This document shows positions 12,597-25,118 of a stretch of DNA of 64,000 nucleotides, one piece after another. Positions within the stretch are counted from its first letter, which is position 1. Every line of letters starts with the position of its first letter. A program made the translations under genes and the position numbers. The notes beneath the pieces are model-generated. The model saw only the letters and a list, made by a program, of their open reading frames with translations. It made no database searches and was not told the DNA's origin. Source of the DNA: Misgurnus anguillicaudatus (taxonomy: Eukaryota; Chordata; Actinopteri; Cypriniformes; Cobitidae); contig NW_027395276.1 of NCBI RefSeq assembly GCF_027580225.2, forward strand, positions 5,090,501 through 5,154,500, read 5' to 3'.

Positions 12597-12690
12597 ATAA
12601 GGCAGTTTACACTTGGCATTAACATGCATTTTTGTAGATCAGATCACAAGTGGACGATGTTAATGCCAGGTGTAAACGGTGTTCAAAACG
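12597..12690. repeat. Inverted repeat derived from a MITE
   Basis: GGCAGTTTACACTTGGCATTAAC is followed about 40 bp later by GTTAATGCCAGGTGTAAAC, its near-exact reverse complement. The two arms form a stem of about 20 bp, as left by a palindromic transposon. Confidence 0.6.
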
Positions 12691-13119
12691 TTTTGAGCTC
12701 GTCCACATTCAGAGGTAGTCGAAACCCCTTTCGATTGGATTGCTTTTGTAGTGTAAACACACATGTGGTTGAATGTGTTCGAACAGCCACACGCGACCGC
12801 CTTCTCTCCACCCATTCATCTAATTTAAAGCTACTGAGGACGATGTTTTACATCTTTTTTGACCTCTAGCACAAACACACGGTGAACAGCGCTATTTTTA
12901 GTCTTTTATTGATAAAACTAAAGCGGCTGATCTGCGCGTCTTTCGTTAGTTTCATTTTAGAAGCGTGTGAAAGTTGCGCAATCTTATTTCATCAATTGCG
13001 CTGAAAATTGAGAGAAAGCTCTTACATATACATGCACAAAACACTGTGCAGCATGTTTACTTACAAGACAAGCAGCGGACTCTGACATAATATTAGTGCG
13101 TATCAATTTAAAAAAAATT

Positions 13120-13815
13120 TCAGTCGTGTTTTAAAGCTCACATAACACAAGCTGTTTCTGCATTTCTGATGTTAATCTGGAGTACCTATAGAGTAGTATT
13201 ACATGCTTTATATCTCTGAAGAGTCTTTAGTTTAATCAGATTTATAAAAGAAAGATTAGATTTACCGAATCTTTCCGATAACGTACGAAAAAATGAAGAA
13301 GGAGTTACGAGCTGCGGGAGGAGTGAGTACTTATAACTTATGATTCACTACATGTTCGACAGAAGTCTTACTTACTGCATTAAACTCATGACCCGGTTGG
13401 GAAATCCAGCGCATCAAACACACACGCAAAACTCCGCTGCTACCCCGCATAATAAACTATATCCATTGTTTTCATAAGGCTGGATTTCTTCTCCTTACAT
13501 CCAAAACAGACTTTTCTTTCATGCCATTGTTGAGTTTTGAAATTAAACAAAGCTGTCGCGTGATGTGATGTTTGCAAGTTTTAGCGTCTCCCACTCTGAC
13601 GGGTGGGCGGGGTTTTCCGGGGGAAGTGCCCATAAAAAGAAGTGATGCGTATAAAAACCCCAAAACATCAGCTGGACCCGTAATCGAAAAAAACTTTCAG
13701 AAACTTGTACAAACCCTGGCGAAGTGCATTTGGCCAGAAATTTACGTTTAGCATAAGAAACAACTCTATAACTGTGTTAATAAGTCAGAATGCTTGAAAT
13801 GCCATTGAACCACCC
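13120..13815 (-). repeat. Dispersed repeat family, copy 1 (minus orientation)
   Basis: This matches the 52755-53570 segment in reverse complement over most of its length. Shared landmarks are TCTTTCCGATAACGTACGA, CATGTAGTGAATCATA (in complement) and GGCGGGGTTTTCCGG. The minus-strand peptide from 13472-13663 is the same region that carries a short cysteine-containing frame in copy 3, but frameshifted. Confidence 0.75.
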
Positions 13816-16496
13816 CTTTAACAACTCGCTCATAGACCATGCCTTCAAAATAATCAGGACAGAAATGGTCGAAGGTGGTCAAAAGAGACAGATTAAAACA
13901 CAGATGTAACCGTGAATGTATCTTTCTTGTCCATTTGTGATCCAATCAACCAAAACTCATCTTGATGTTTTCATGCATGGATGCAGAAATTGTTCACATT
14001 ATCATCCCAATGCATTGTAAAAAAGATTATATTCAACACTTCTGGACATAGCCGACTTTAAGTAAGCGAGTTTAAAACCAACACAAAGGAGCGCTGAGAA
14101 GACCCTATCACTTAGTACCATAGTAACCACAAATCTACCATTAGTACAGGAATCATATAGTTTAACAAAGACATTTACAGTGAAAATATGATTAACTAAT
14201 AAAAATTAACTAAAAACAAGATTACTTTACTTGGTGCAATATACCATGGTTGACTTTTATAAGTGATACTTATTATAAATATAAATATATAATTATAATA
14301 TAAAAAAATAGCATGTGTACAGTATAAAACTAAATTAAACAACCCTAACCTAATTTCTTAATTATTATATTAAACTTTTTTTATTTTATTACTATGTTTT
14401 ATTAACAACTTTCTTATTTAAATGTATGTAAAACTACTGTCTGCTTAGAAGAAATTAAAAGACCCTCAACATATTTGTGTTTTCCTGTCGTACCAAACCG
14501 TAACCCCTGAACCGTGACTTTTGTATACCATTACACCCCTATAATACACAATACAGGTATTTAAGAAATCACCGGCATTAAATCGCTCTTCCTGATTGGT
14601 CAGTGCTCAGCTGTGACGGCGGATCATCTCACTGAGAAGTGTCTGACACTAATCATCAGAGTCTTCAGGTTGGAAGGGCATTTAAACTCATCATGCTTTG
14701 AGCGACAGTATAACAGGAGGTTGTAATTTTCAGTAATGACTCGTACTCATTATTCTGCTCTCATCCAGGTCCTGAACTCTGTGAAAATCATTATGTGGTT
14801 GAAATGGGAACGAAGGGGCGGCTCTTTAAACTCAAACCCTCCAGGTCTCATTTGCTAATAAAACCGTGCGAGGTCACACCCCGAGAAAAGGCCCGGTGGC
14901 GCCTCTCAAATGTCAACGTAGACAAGGCTATTCTCACATTCTGCCACCAATCAAAAACTCTCTCGCTGTGAGAGTTCGCCAGGCCGTGCGAGGAAACGTG
15001 GCCGAGCTCAATTTTCCTGAGCCCTCCATCAAAAAAATACGCAAGAAGAGACGAGGAAAAATAACCGAGGCTATGGAAAGCAAGGGCTTCTTTTGTCTGA
15101 GAGTAACAATAGGGAAGAGAAAAACTTTATTCTGTCTATCTAATAAATGAAAGCTGGAGAACTTTCTCAAACTCTGAGGAATGAATATTGTAGGAAAGTT
15201 TTTCATGCACGCGCTGTCTATCATCTTTAGCTTGGAGTTAATTGGCCAGGGAACAAACGGCACAGACGTTCTCCTGCCAGCTCTCCTAAAACATTTAAAT
15301 GACATTATCTCTGACGTTCCTTAACACCTTAAATCCAATTATTTTATTTAAAGCAATGGTTTATCTTAAAAAAAGAAGGGAGGGCCATTTTGCATCCCTA
15401 ATTCTGCTCTATGTATTGTTTTCCTTTTGTCTATGAAACAAAGTGATTGTATGTTATGCAAAAATTATAACAAATATCATACAAACATTCATGCAACTAT
15501 AATATAACAAATGTAGGTAAAGCAAAAATAAATAAATACATTAATCTTTACTCGTTTTGATATATTTAACATTTTGTGCTTTATTAAAGAAAGATTTGGG
15601 AAAAACACAACTATAGCAGAAATTGTCATTATTTCAGTGAATTGTGAAGTATTATAATTTCTTACGTCTGTTGTTAGTAGAAGGACACGAGATTATTGCC
15701 TACAGATATAAAGGGGCTTTAAACATTCAGGTTTGCCCTATAATCGTATAACGTCGACTGCTGTCCTCTTCGACTTTCAGTGCAATAAACAGAAAAAACA
15801 CTTTTGACTTCACACAAAGTTGGCGTAAAACCGTAAGCATAATTAGCGTGTTATCACGTCACGGCCGTTCCTTCGGGATATCTCATCTCTGGCTAATGGG
15901 ATTGAAGTTCAGATTTAATTTCCGGCATCCTTCAGTGTTTATGACAGAATCAACGCTTGAGTTCCTTAACGTCTCTCCGCACGACCCGCGACGACTGGAG
16001 GGATGTTTACCATCCACAGGGGAGATAAAACGCAGTCGTACTGTACCGAGAACAGTTCATTCAGTTAATGAGGCTGTAAAACAAATAACATTTCAGACGA
16101 GGCTTCATTAGGAAAAAAGGATAAATTTCGCTGCTTTTGATCTTCAGGGAGGAATATTCCAGATTTCTTAATAAGCTGTGTGAAATGTCTCTGAATGAAT
16201 CTTAGGAGATGAAATCAAATTTGATTCGCAAATGGACTGGTGTAAAACATCACCTTATTAACTCGAGTTAATCTTCACATAACATCAGATCCCACAATCC
16301 TGTGCATGCAATTCACCAGCTGAATGAACTAAAAAATGACACGCAAGTTATGGATTATCAGTACTGTATAGGGACTGGGGCTGAGTAAAAAAAGATCAAT
16401 TTTATCTGATTTGAATTGATCTTCAATTTAACAAAGCAATATCGATTCAAGAAATCCTTGAGTTGATTCTTAATGGGCGTGCTTTAGAGGCAGAGA
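13816..16496. other. Intronic DNA, partly repeat-free
   Basis: GTATACCATTACACCCCT near 14523 resembles a hAT end. 14800-15300 and 15840-16120 contain no visible repeat and are candidates for conserved non-coding sequence. The opposing ORFs at 14866-15150 and 14934-15305 overlap, and neither looks like a protein. Confidence 0.4.
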
Positions 16497-16900
16497 TCAG
16501 CAATAAACAGTGCCCAATGGCCAGGGGCGAATGTGAACGATGCTCGGGCCAGTTGACAGAACAGTCACTTCCCCACACGGGCCAGTGTGGCACCGTAACA
16601 AAAATTTAGCATTTGCACGTTTTAGACCTTGCCAATTCAAAATATTCAAGTAAAAAAGATGCAAAACAGTCAATGTGCTCCTCACATGCATTTTGAGAAG
16701 TTTTGTGTCTGCATATCTGAAGAATGAGGCCAAAAAGTGGCATTTCAAGACTTCAGACAGCGCACAAATACTGGGTTCACGTTGCCTACCCAGACACAAG
16801 ACGACTCTGGGCCGGATCCGCTGTGCCGAAGTCAACAGCTCTGGCGCTGATCCGGTGCCAATCCGGCCCAGAGTTGTCTGCTGTCTGGGTAGATGCTACG
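16497..16900. repeat. GC-rich palindromic repeat with GGGCCGGAT / ATCCGGCCC motifs
   Basis: Around 16785-16895, CTACCCAGACA and ACTCTGGGCCGGATCC on the left pair with ATCCGGCCCAGAGTTG and TGTCTGGGTAG on the right. This is a near-perfect hairpin-forming palindrome of about 110 bp. The neighbouring 16500-16590 segment carries GGGCCAGT motifs of the same style. No gene is visible. Confidence 0.55.
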
Positions 16901-16909
16901 ATTATCCTC

Positions 16910-17295
16910 TTAAAGGTGTAGTACGTCTATTTTAACGGCATCTAGTGGTGAGGTTTTGAATTGCAACCAATGGCTCAGTCCACTGCTTTCCCATCGCTTT
17001 TGAAACGCATAGAGAAGCTACGATAGTCACCACCAGAAAAATGTGATTGTCGGAGACATCTTAGTAAAAAAGTTTGTCCGTTAAGGGCTTCTGTAAATAC
17101 ATGGCAGAACAAAATGGCGACTTCCACGTAAGAGGACCCTCGGTGTATGTAGATAAAAACGTCTCATTCTAAGGTAATAAAAACATAACGGTTCATTATA
17201 AAAAGGTCTTTATACACCCCTGATAATATAGTTTTGTATATTATTTAGCATTTCTGTCAAGAGATCCTTTTAAAAATTACACACTGTACCTTTAA
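16910..17295. mobile_element. MITE with TTAAAGGT ends
   Basis: The ends TTAAAGGTGTAG and, in reverse complement, TTAAAGGTACAG enclose a 386-bp unit. Its internal sequence (CATCTAGTGGTGAGG, AACAAAATGGCGACTTCC, GACCCTCGGTGTATG) is one I recognise as a very common cyprinid repeat. It carries no protein. Confidence 0.7.
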
Positions 17296-18971
17296 ATGTA
17301 GTAACATGTAGTAAACGCATAACACTATATTGGATCTGTGCATTACATGTGCATGTACACTGTGGGGAAAATCAGGTTTTTATTGTTGTTTATATGTCAA
17401 TATGACAAGCCATGTGCAAATTTATCATTCAAAACCACTGCTGAGTATTTTCTCCATCAAATTGGAGACAGTCTCATTCCACGGTTTGAGATCGCCTGTG
17501 TTTTAATAGTCACAAACATCTAACCCTACAATGGAGCACTCCCTAACAACACATTTCAATTCATGCAATGAACTGTTGTATTTAATTGTTTTTATGGTGC
17601 ATCACGAATTTCTCAAAATAACAAATAATCAATTATTTAAAAAGCAGTGCTCATGCTTTTTCTCTTGTGTGTGCGTGCAGGAGATGTAAATGAAGCGATT
17701 AATATTGTTTGAAGTGGACTGCTGTTGAAAGTTCTTCAGGATGTGAAAGTTCTCAACGAATCGTGATATCGGATTGAATGGAATCGTTGACATAATAATT
17801 TTAATCGAATTGTGCGACCAGTGATGATTCACACGTCTAATTAACAAGTATTTGCCCTAAAGCTCAACCTGGCTCCTGAAAATCAATGTATACCTGTAGA
17901 CTACAGCCCCTAATATAACAGAATTAAACCACCCATCACAGTCTCAAGTTCATTTAACCAGGCAGGTGTGATGAGTCTTCAGGACGACAGATCTGCACCT
18001 CAACACCATCATCTTCATGTTGCCATGGAAGCCAGACAATCTTATCGAGGACAACGGTATAAAGCTGAGGTTTCTTTACTAGATCTTCTCCTGCATTCTC
18101 AAGAGAGTGACATTAACTACCACTGATCAAGCATTACAACATTGACAAACATCTACACGTGCAGACATCTACAGGCGCTATCATCATTATACAATTCTGC
18201 ATGAGCTGTGATTGATTTAATCTTCATCAGAACATAAAACTGATCAACAGAGAGAAACTAATTAATGAGAATCACTCCATTATTTTCCCACAATCCTCAG
18301 CTGAGGGACACACAGAGAGAGAGAGAGAGCACAAGAGAGCGAGCGAGCGAGCGAGCATGTATTAGTGAGACAGTAGGATGATAAATGAATCCAAGTATTT
18401 CATCATTTATTTATGTAATGTGCATTTTCTCTCTTAGAAAACGCCCTTCACTTTACTCCAGTAATGTAGGATTTAATGCTTTAGAGATTATGAGACCCTA
18501 CACCACTTACTGCAGTGCATCTAACCACATTCTCACATTTATCTGAACAAGGAGCGCTGCGTAAATCTGCTAAAAGATTTGTAAATCTGTTGCAAAAGTT
18601 GTAAAAGCTGGAAAATTGCTAATTCGACACACAAACGACGGCATACAACAACAGGACAAGACCCAAGCACACATAATGCAGCTGCTGCTCAGAGAAAAAA
18701 ACATGAATAGCAGAAATAAACCAAAACCTTGGCCTTTCAACATCTACCAAAAAAAAGTCTTCTGACAAATATTGTCAGTTTTGTACATGTCAAAGAGGAG
18801 GTTTGAGTTTGTTAGGAACTGTGAAATATACAGTATCATTATATAAATATTCAATAAATACAAATATTGGTAGTAAACATTTTTTGTGCCAGCAAGTAAT
18901 GCCTGCCAGTGCTTTTGAACAGCTACCATATAAATGGTGAATCGGACATCTCGTCACGATACGTTATAACA
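17296..18971. other. Intronic DNA without a recognised gene
   Basis: AT-rich sequence with decayed transposon-like patches (for example TCGAATTGTGCGACCAG near 17806) and the GA microsatellite at 18312. Nothing else can be supported. Confidence 0.5.
18312..18356. repeat. GA and GAGC microsatellite
   Basis: A short GA run is followed by five GAGC units. Confidence 0.9.
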
Positions 18972-19567
18972 AGGTTTCCCAAACAGGGGTTCAAGGGGGT
19001 TTGTGAGTTGATGAAAAAAATTATCAATTACAATTAAATAATAAAATGTAAATTATTTTAAAATCAAAAATCAAAATACTAACAAATATATATATTTTAT
19101 TCATTTATCATGATACCATTATACAACTAGGGCTGTGCAAAAACATCGATACAGCTAACTTTCGTGATACTTTTTTCCACGATAGTGTATCAATATTTCA
19201 ATCTCTACTATCAATATATATATATATATTTTAATAATTCCTCTGTGTGCATCAAACAACCTCCTCTGCCGCTCATTGTCCAGTTGTCTGTCATATACAG
19301 CCAATGTCTCAGAAGTTAGCAGGAGTGAGAAATGGCAGAAAATTTAAAAACACTTTCAGCTTTCATGTGGACGCACTTTGGCTTAAAAAAACGTGGGGAA
19401 AAAAATCTGCTCTATTTTTTTTTACATTTTTGATAAAAGAAAAAGCATTGCAATGTATTGCAGCACACAACGATTGTATCGTATCGTATCGTATCGTGAT
19501 ACGTATCGTATTGTGAGGCCCTTGCCAATACCCAGCCCTGTAATATATCAGAAAACTGAGAAATGTA

Positions 19568-20848
19568 GGGGAGAGCGGGGTATGTTGTCACACTTTTCAC
19601 ACTGTCTAACATTTACTGAGCACCATACATCAAAATGGTATAAATCTCATACCAAATGAAAGAAGGAAGTCTTGGGCACATATGTTGTATTCATAACATC
19701 TTTATATCTTATCTCATTACAGAGTTGTAGACTGTTGAATAGTGACTGTGCACTTGTGACAATTTGCCCCATCGGAGGGTAAGTTGTCACACTAGGGCGG
19801 GTAAGTTGTCACACTAGATTATCTAAAAATAAGAACACAACTACTTAATTGTGAATATTGATTTTAATTTTTAAACTCAAACCAAACTGGAAATATAAAC
19901 ATCCGTGCCTGGAGAATCTGGAAAAACAATTATTTCAATCCAAATAATGCACATTTCAATTAAGTGGCAAGACCACTTTACTTTGAACTTTGGTTCAAAT
20001 GTTCTATGGCTTTCACATAAAACCAGATAACTGAATGGAACGCTGCAGATAACTTGCTTAACTTAACATGTTTAACCTCTGAACAAAACAGATGCCCTGT
20101 ATGACTAATAGGACTCATCTCCAGAATCACAATTCTGACACACATAAATTGCCTGGCCTGAGGTGCAAGCATCATGGGCCCAATTGTTGCATTTTACACA
20201 TTTTACTTTGGACGACTCTTTGAAAATGGCTCTACACAGACGAGGCAGAAGCACTCTTCATCATCTGATGATGACTCTTGCATGATTTTTCTTCTTTTAG
20301 CTGCCTTGTTTTTCATAGGTCCAGATTTCTGCTTCCCTTTCTTTTGAAACAGCTTTTTGCTAGATTGAGGCTTATTCTTTTCTATATCATGTTTTCTGAG
20401 CATGTTCGATGTGTTTGTTTGTACAGGGGCAAGTTGTCAGATGTGACGACTTGCCCCAAAGTCATTGAGACAACTTGCCCCATACTTACTTGTGTGCTAA
20501 TGTTGTCTAAATCTCAAGTTTAGCTCATCATATCACTTTAGCTAAAGTATCAAAAGACACTTTACGGTCTCCTCTATTTTGTGCAAAATAATCATTTTAA
20601 ACATTCACACCTAACAAAGTTGTATTGCATAAAATGTAAAGTGATTTTTTTTTACTTTTTAAGCAGAAAAATAAGAAAATTGTGCTAACCTCAGATTACA
20701 GTGATCTTGACCACATGTGAACAGGAAGTTCACTATAGAAGAAGAAGTCACATAAAGTGGCTATTTGATTTTTGAGATAGAGCCTCTACTGTTGGAGTTA
20801 TTAACAGTGTGACAACTTACCCGTGTGACAACTTACCCTGCTCTCCCC
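19568..20848 (-). mobile_element. pogo-like (Tc1/mariner superfamily) non-autonomous element
   Basis: The ends match over 26 bp with two mismatches: GGGGAGAGCGGGGTATGTTG on the left and GGGGAGAGCAGGGTAAGTTG in reverse complement on the right, each continuing TCACAC. TA flanks both sides (19566-19567 and 20849-20850), the Tc1/mariner target. The motif GGTAAGTTGTCACAC or its complement recurs inside both ends (about 19782-19815, 20425-20485 and 20815-20840), giving subterminal repeats. Only a C-terminal transposase remnant remains, so it cannot move by itself. Confidence 0.85.
20105..20403 (-). pseudogene. C-terminal remnant of a pogo/Tigger-type transposase, frameshifted
   Basis: The minus strand first reads a lysine-rich stretch (KKLFQKKGKQKSG, KNKAAKRRKIMQ), then SSSDDEECFCLVCVEPFSKS. 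The frame breaks near 20203 and continues one register over as KVKCVKCNNWAHDACTSG and YVCQNCDSGDESY before a stop at 20105-20107. The cysteine pairs and the WAH motif form the zinc-binding tail seen at the end of many DDE transposases of the pogo/CENP-B group. The catalytic core and N-terminal DNA-binding domain are absent. The start at 20403 is only the first Met of the open stretch. It lies inside the inverted repeats at 19568-20848. Confidence 0.7.
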
Positions 20849-21010
20849 TACAGATACGTTTTATGTGGCAATAAAATAAATGTTTTGACGTTAAACATGA
20901 TAATGTGCTATTAAATTATTTAAATACTTACCTGAAATCTCAGGAGGTATTTCAAGTAGGTTTCAATTTAGGTCAAGAGGGTCTGGTTGGCAAAAAAGTT
21001 CTAAAAATCT

Positions 21011-22582
21011 GCTTTATGATATCGATTCTTTCCGCCAGTGATATAATGTTTGCTGATACTTTTATTTGATTCAGTTCATTTATCGATATTTACACAGCAT
21101 CCCGGAGCAGACACAAAGTTTTCTGTGACTGTTGCAATCTGACGCACAGGCACACAGAAATGTCAGTAAACAAAAATGTGTGCTTTGGTAAAATACCTCA
21201 TATCGATATTTTACATGTGACGTTGATGCATCATATAATGGATGTATTGTTACACCCCACTACCATGTATATTTCAGAGCTGTGAGAAACGTCGCAATGA
21301 CTAAGAATGCACAAGTTTCTGAGGTTTATGAGACGAGCAGAAAAACGAAGATGAGAAATAAGGATGAGGCAAGGAGAGAAGTGTGTGTGACACTGGCCTG
21401 TGAAGATATCATGAACACGCTTGTGAATCTCAAACAGTTTCCAGTTAAGACTGAAGGCAGATCACGCAATCCCAGCATGACCCACAGATAAACACACGCT
21501 TACACTGAAGCCACAGCAATTAATCCAGAGCTGCACGTACAAAACCATCGAATATCTGTGACTCTCCACAGGCCACTGACACGCTGACAGTCAACTCCTT
21601 CCTAAAACCAGAGCTGGATCTGAATACAATCAATGGACTGCTTAACATTATTGCTCTTTCACTGCTCAGGAGACTGCCCAACAAGCAATAGCCGTCATTT
21701 CACATTCTAGGTTAACTATATACATGATATAGTCCAGCAATGAGTAACCAAATAAACTTGAATTTGTTGTAACGTCAACAATGATAACAAGCTGTTTGCT
21801 TTCATTTGTTTATTTATTTAATTTCATTTATATTTGGGCTATTAAATATTCACTGATAGCCCAAATTTCGCCTTGTTTTAGCCTAGATGTCTGGGCTGTG
21901 TTTGAATGACTATTAGACATCTTTTCACAAACACAAATTTGTCAACTAGCACACAGTATAGAGATATGAAGCGATTGTGAAAGCATAACTCAGATTTGCT
22001 CTTGAAAGAATTCAACCAAAAATGTTTCATATCTGAAAACCATGCGAGAAGCAGGAGACTTGAACAAAAGTCTATATTTGATCTCGATTTAATTTAATTG
22101 CTGTCTAGGAACGACAATGGAGACATTGAACTGTTCTCATCTCTTTCCTCTTTGTAGCCTTGAAAAAGCTGTGTTCAATTTTATCATCCAAATACCATTC
22201 AAATGTTTTTTTCTTGACAGAAACTAGATTTAATTTAATTTTCAACTGGAACAAAAAAATATTCACAATCACATCTTCCTTAAATGTCGAATCCTCTGGG
22301 ATTCCCATTCAAAGCCTTTGAGCCCTAATCTGACAAAGTTTTTCCAGAATGAAAGTTCAACTACACATCTACTGTTAAAGCCAGTCTGTCTGCCTGCCTG
22401 TTTACCTTTGTTTTCACGTCACCTCCTTAGGAACTCCATTTCCCATGATCCTCAACGCTCTCTCACCCGTGTATCGTCATCATCATCCTCACCTGCCAGC
22501 AATTACCTTCATCAACAGCCCACTCTGTTTTCCCCATGGTTGAATTTTTAATGTAATTAAAAATTATATGTTTGAAAATCCT
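21011..22582. other. Intronic DNA without a recognised gene
   Basis: 21040-21262 ends in TGGATGTATTGTTACACCCC and resembles a decayed hAT terminus. The rest is AT-rich and shows no exon or complete element. Confidence 0.45.
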
Positions 22583-23670
22583 TCGTCCTCCATCTCCTTC
22601 GTTCCCCAATCTCCTTCGTCCCCCAATCTCCTTCGTCCCCCAATCTCCTTCGTCCCCCAATCTCCTTCGTCCCCCAATCTCCTTCGTCACCCAATCTCCT
22701 TCGTCCCACAATCTCCTTCGTCCCACAATCTCCTTCGTCCCACAATCTCCTTCGTCCCACAATCTCCTTTGTCCCACAATCTCCTTCGTCCCCCACCTCC
22801 TTTGTGCACAATCTCCTTCGTCCCCCACCTCCTTCGTCCCCCAATCTCCTTCGTCCACAATCTCCTTTGTCCACAATCTCCTTTGTCCCCAACTTCTCTG
22901 TCTCCATCTCCTTCGTCCCCCACCTCCTTAGTCCCCCACCTCCTTTGTCCCCTAGCTTCTTCGTCCTTCACCTCTTTTGTCCCCAATCTCCTTCGTCCCC
23001 CATCTTTTTTGTCCCCCACCTCCTTCATCCCCCACCTCCTTCGTCCCCCAATCTCCTTCGTCCCCCAATCTCCTTCGTCCCCCAATCTCCTTCGTCCTCC
23101 ACCTCCTTCGTCCCCAATCTCCTTCATCCCCCATCTCCTTTGTCCTCCATCTCCTTTGTCTACCGTCTCCTTTGTCTACCGTCTCCTTCGTCACCGTCTC
23201 CTTCGTCACCGTCTCCTTTGTCACCGTCTCCTTCGTCACCGTCTCCTTCGTCACCGTCTACTTTGTCCCTGACTCCTTCGTCTCAAACTCCTTTTTCCTC
23301 CATCCCCTTCATGCCCCACCTCCTTCGTCCACACCTCCTTCGTCATACACCTCCTTCGTCCTTCAATCTCCTTCGTCCTCCACCTCCTTTGTCCCCAATC
23401 TCCTTCGTCCCCCATCTCCTTTGTTCCCCACCTCCTTTGTCCACCGTCTCCTACGTCACCGTCTCCTTCGTCCCAATATACTTCGTCCCCATCTACTTCG
23501 TCCCCAACCCATTCGTCTCAAACTCCTTCCTCCTTCTCCTTCATCCCCCACCTCATTCGTCCCCCACCTCCTTTGTCACCAACTCCTTTGTCTTCTACTC
23601 CTTCGTCTCCACCTCCTTCGTCCTCCATCCCCTTCGTCCACCATCTCCTTCGTTCCCCATCGCCTTTGTC
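22583..23670. repeat. 17-bp minisatellite, CCTTCGTCCCCCAATCT type (about 1.1 kb)
   Basis: Dozens of tandem units of 16-18 bp are present, with the consensus CTCCTTCGTCCCCCAAT and variants such as CACCTCCTT, CACAATCTC and CACCGTCTC. The left part is the most regular; the right part mixes unit types, indicating higher-order turnover. The unit lacks stop codons in most frames, so several long spurious ORFs cross it on both strands. Confidence 0.95.
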
Positions 23671-24038
23671 TTCTACCACACGTATCATGACATCTACATT
23701 ATCAGCTGTTTTAAGGTCTCTTAATGATCAAATCATGCAATGCAGTAAACAAGTCAGATCAATACGACTGCAAATGTGGGTTTCTTAGCTCATAAGTGAT
23801 TGATGTAGAAACATGGTTGTGCGTCCTGATGCTTGGATCTTTGATCGGCAGCGTGACTCCAGGGCAAGTTAAACTTTCATCGTGGCGTGTGTTACAGCAG
23901 ACGTGCGCTGCAGTTTAGGATGCGATGTGCAACTCGTGATTGACTGTTAAGATTCTTTAATTTATGAGCAATTCTGAGAACTGAGAGGCTCAATCGATTC
24001 AGACTCTTCAAGGCATAAGTAACTAATCTAACCTCAGT

Positions 24039-24040
<2 letters not shown>

Positions 24041-24070
<30 letters not shown>
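24041..24070. repeat. TG microsatellite
   Basis: About 15 TG units in an otherwise unique stretch. Confidence 0.95.
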
Positions 24071-24510
24071 TCAGTGTCCAAATTAACTACAGCTACACCT
24101 GCCAATAGAAGTAAGAGTTGAGAAAATTTAATGGCCATAAATATTGCTCACTGCATGTGCATTATTTCATTTAGCTGATTTTTTGCCTTGCATGTATTTT
24201 CCATAAGATCACAGCTGTATCAGTATCTCATACAGTCATGTGACAATAAACCAGCATTATATTGCTATTTATAACGTATGGCCAGTCATTTTAATTTATT
24301 CCGTTTGCCAATTTATACCTGGATAAGTCAATATTATAGAAGATTTTAATATCATTTATCCCAAACCAGATTATTTTAGCTATATGATCTACATTCATTC
24401 TGTAGTCCCAGACGCTTCATTCCACGTGTTTCATTTCTATCTGCCTCCATTTCTTAACTTCAGGACAAACCAATAAGACCAAGTTGATTCTCATTAGTGA
24501 GATCTTCATT

Positions 24511-24636
24511 AGAGAAAGAGAGAGAGAGAAAGAGCGAGAGAGAAAAAGAGCGAAAGAGAAAGAGAGAGAGCGGGAGAGAAGGAGCGAGAGAGAAAGAGAG
24601 AGAGAGAGAGCGAGAGAGAGAAAGAGAGAGAGAGAG

Positions 24637-24674
<38 letters not shown>

Positions 24675-24682
24675 CAAGAGAG
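24511..24682. repeat. GA-rich microsatellite with AAAGAG and GCGAGAG variants
   Basis: About 170 bp of almost pure purine on the plus strand, made of GA repeats broken by AAAGAG and GCGAGAG. Minus-strand ORFs over it read as Leu-Ser repeats and are artefacts. Confidence 0.95.
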
Positions 24683-24954
24683 CAGTGCCGAGGCTCCAGA
24701 TCTGAGAAGATCAGTTCTTTGTAAAGGACAGATTGAATTCTGGATTGGTGCTGGAGTTTTTCAAAGAGCCACAAACTTCTAATTACCCACAATTCCACAG
24801 AGACGGACAGTGAAAGCACATCCTGACGGGTGACACACAATCACAATCACATTTACATTCAAATAAGAGTTCCTGTGACTGCTCTCTCCCATGAGATGTT
24901 AGACAGGGTTGACCAGATGATGTCAATTTGTGGAGTACAAGTGGAGCACAACAC

Positions 24955-25118
24955 ACTGACCAAACCAACACTAGTCAAACCAGCACTAGTCAAAGCAACA
25001 CTAGTCAAACCAACACTAGTCAAACCAACACTAGTCAAACCAACACTAGTCAAATCAGCACTAGTCAAATCAGTACTAGTCAAACCAGCACAAGTCAAAC
25101 CAGCACTAGTTAAACCAA
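24955..25118. repeat. 15-bp minisatellite, CCAACACTAGTCAAA
   Basis: About eleven head-to-tail copies of a 15-bp unit. Most contain ACTAGT; a few vary to ACAAGT or ACTAGTT. Because 15 is a multiple of three, translation gives a perfect five-residue repeat, but there is no sign that it is coding. Confidence 0.95.

Larger units (their letters stand above)
18972..21010. mobile_element. Probable nested transposon complex around the pogo-like element
   Basis: TTTCCCAAACAGGGGTTCAAGG near 18975 and GAGGGTCTGGTTGGCAAAAAAG near 20978 look like the two ends of one older hAT-like element. Within it, 19133-19545 starts TAGGGCTGTGC and ends ACCCAGCCCTG, resembling a second element, although no target duplication is visible. 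The pogo-like element at 19568-20848 would be a later insertion. The outer layers rest on resemblance only. Confidence 0.35.

Noticed and set aside
12288..14540. A single hAT element from GGTGTAACAGTACG to CCATTACACCCCT
   Set aside because: The two ends resemble one family, but there is no matching 8-bp duplication and other repeats lie between, so they may belong to different copies.
22463..23724. Several 100-306-codon ORFs on both strands
   Set aside because: They are produced by the 17-bp minisatellite, overlap in several frames at once, and have no non-repeat domain.
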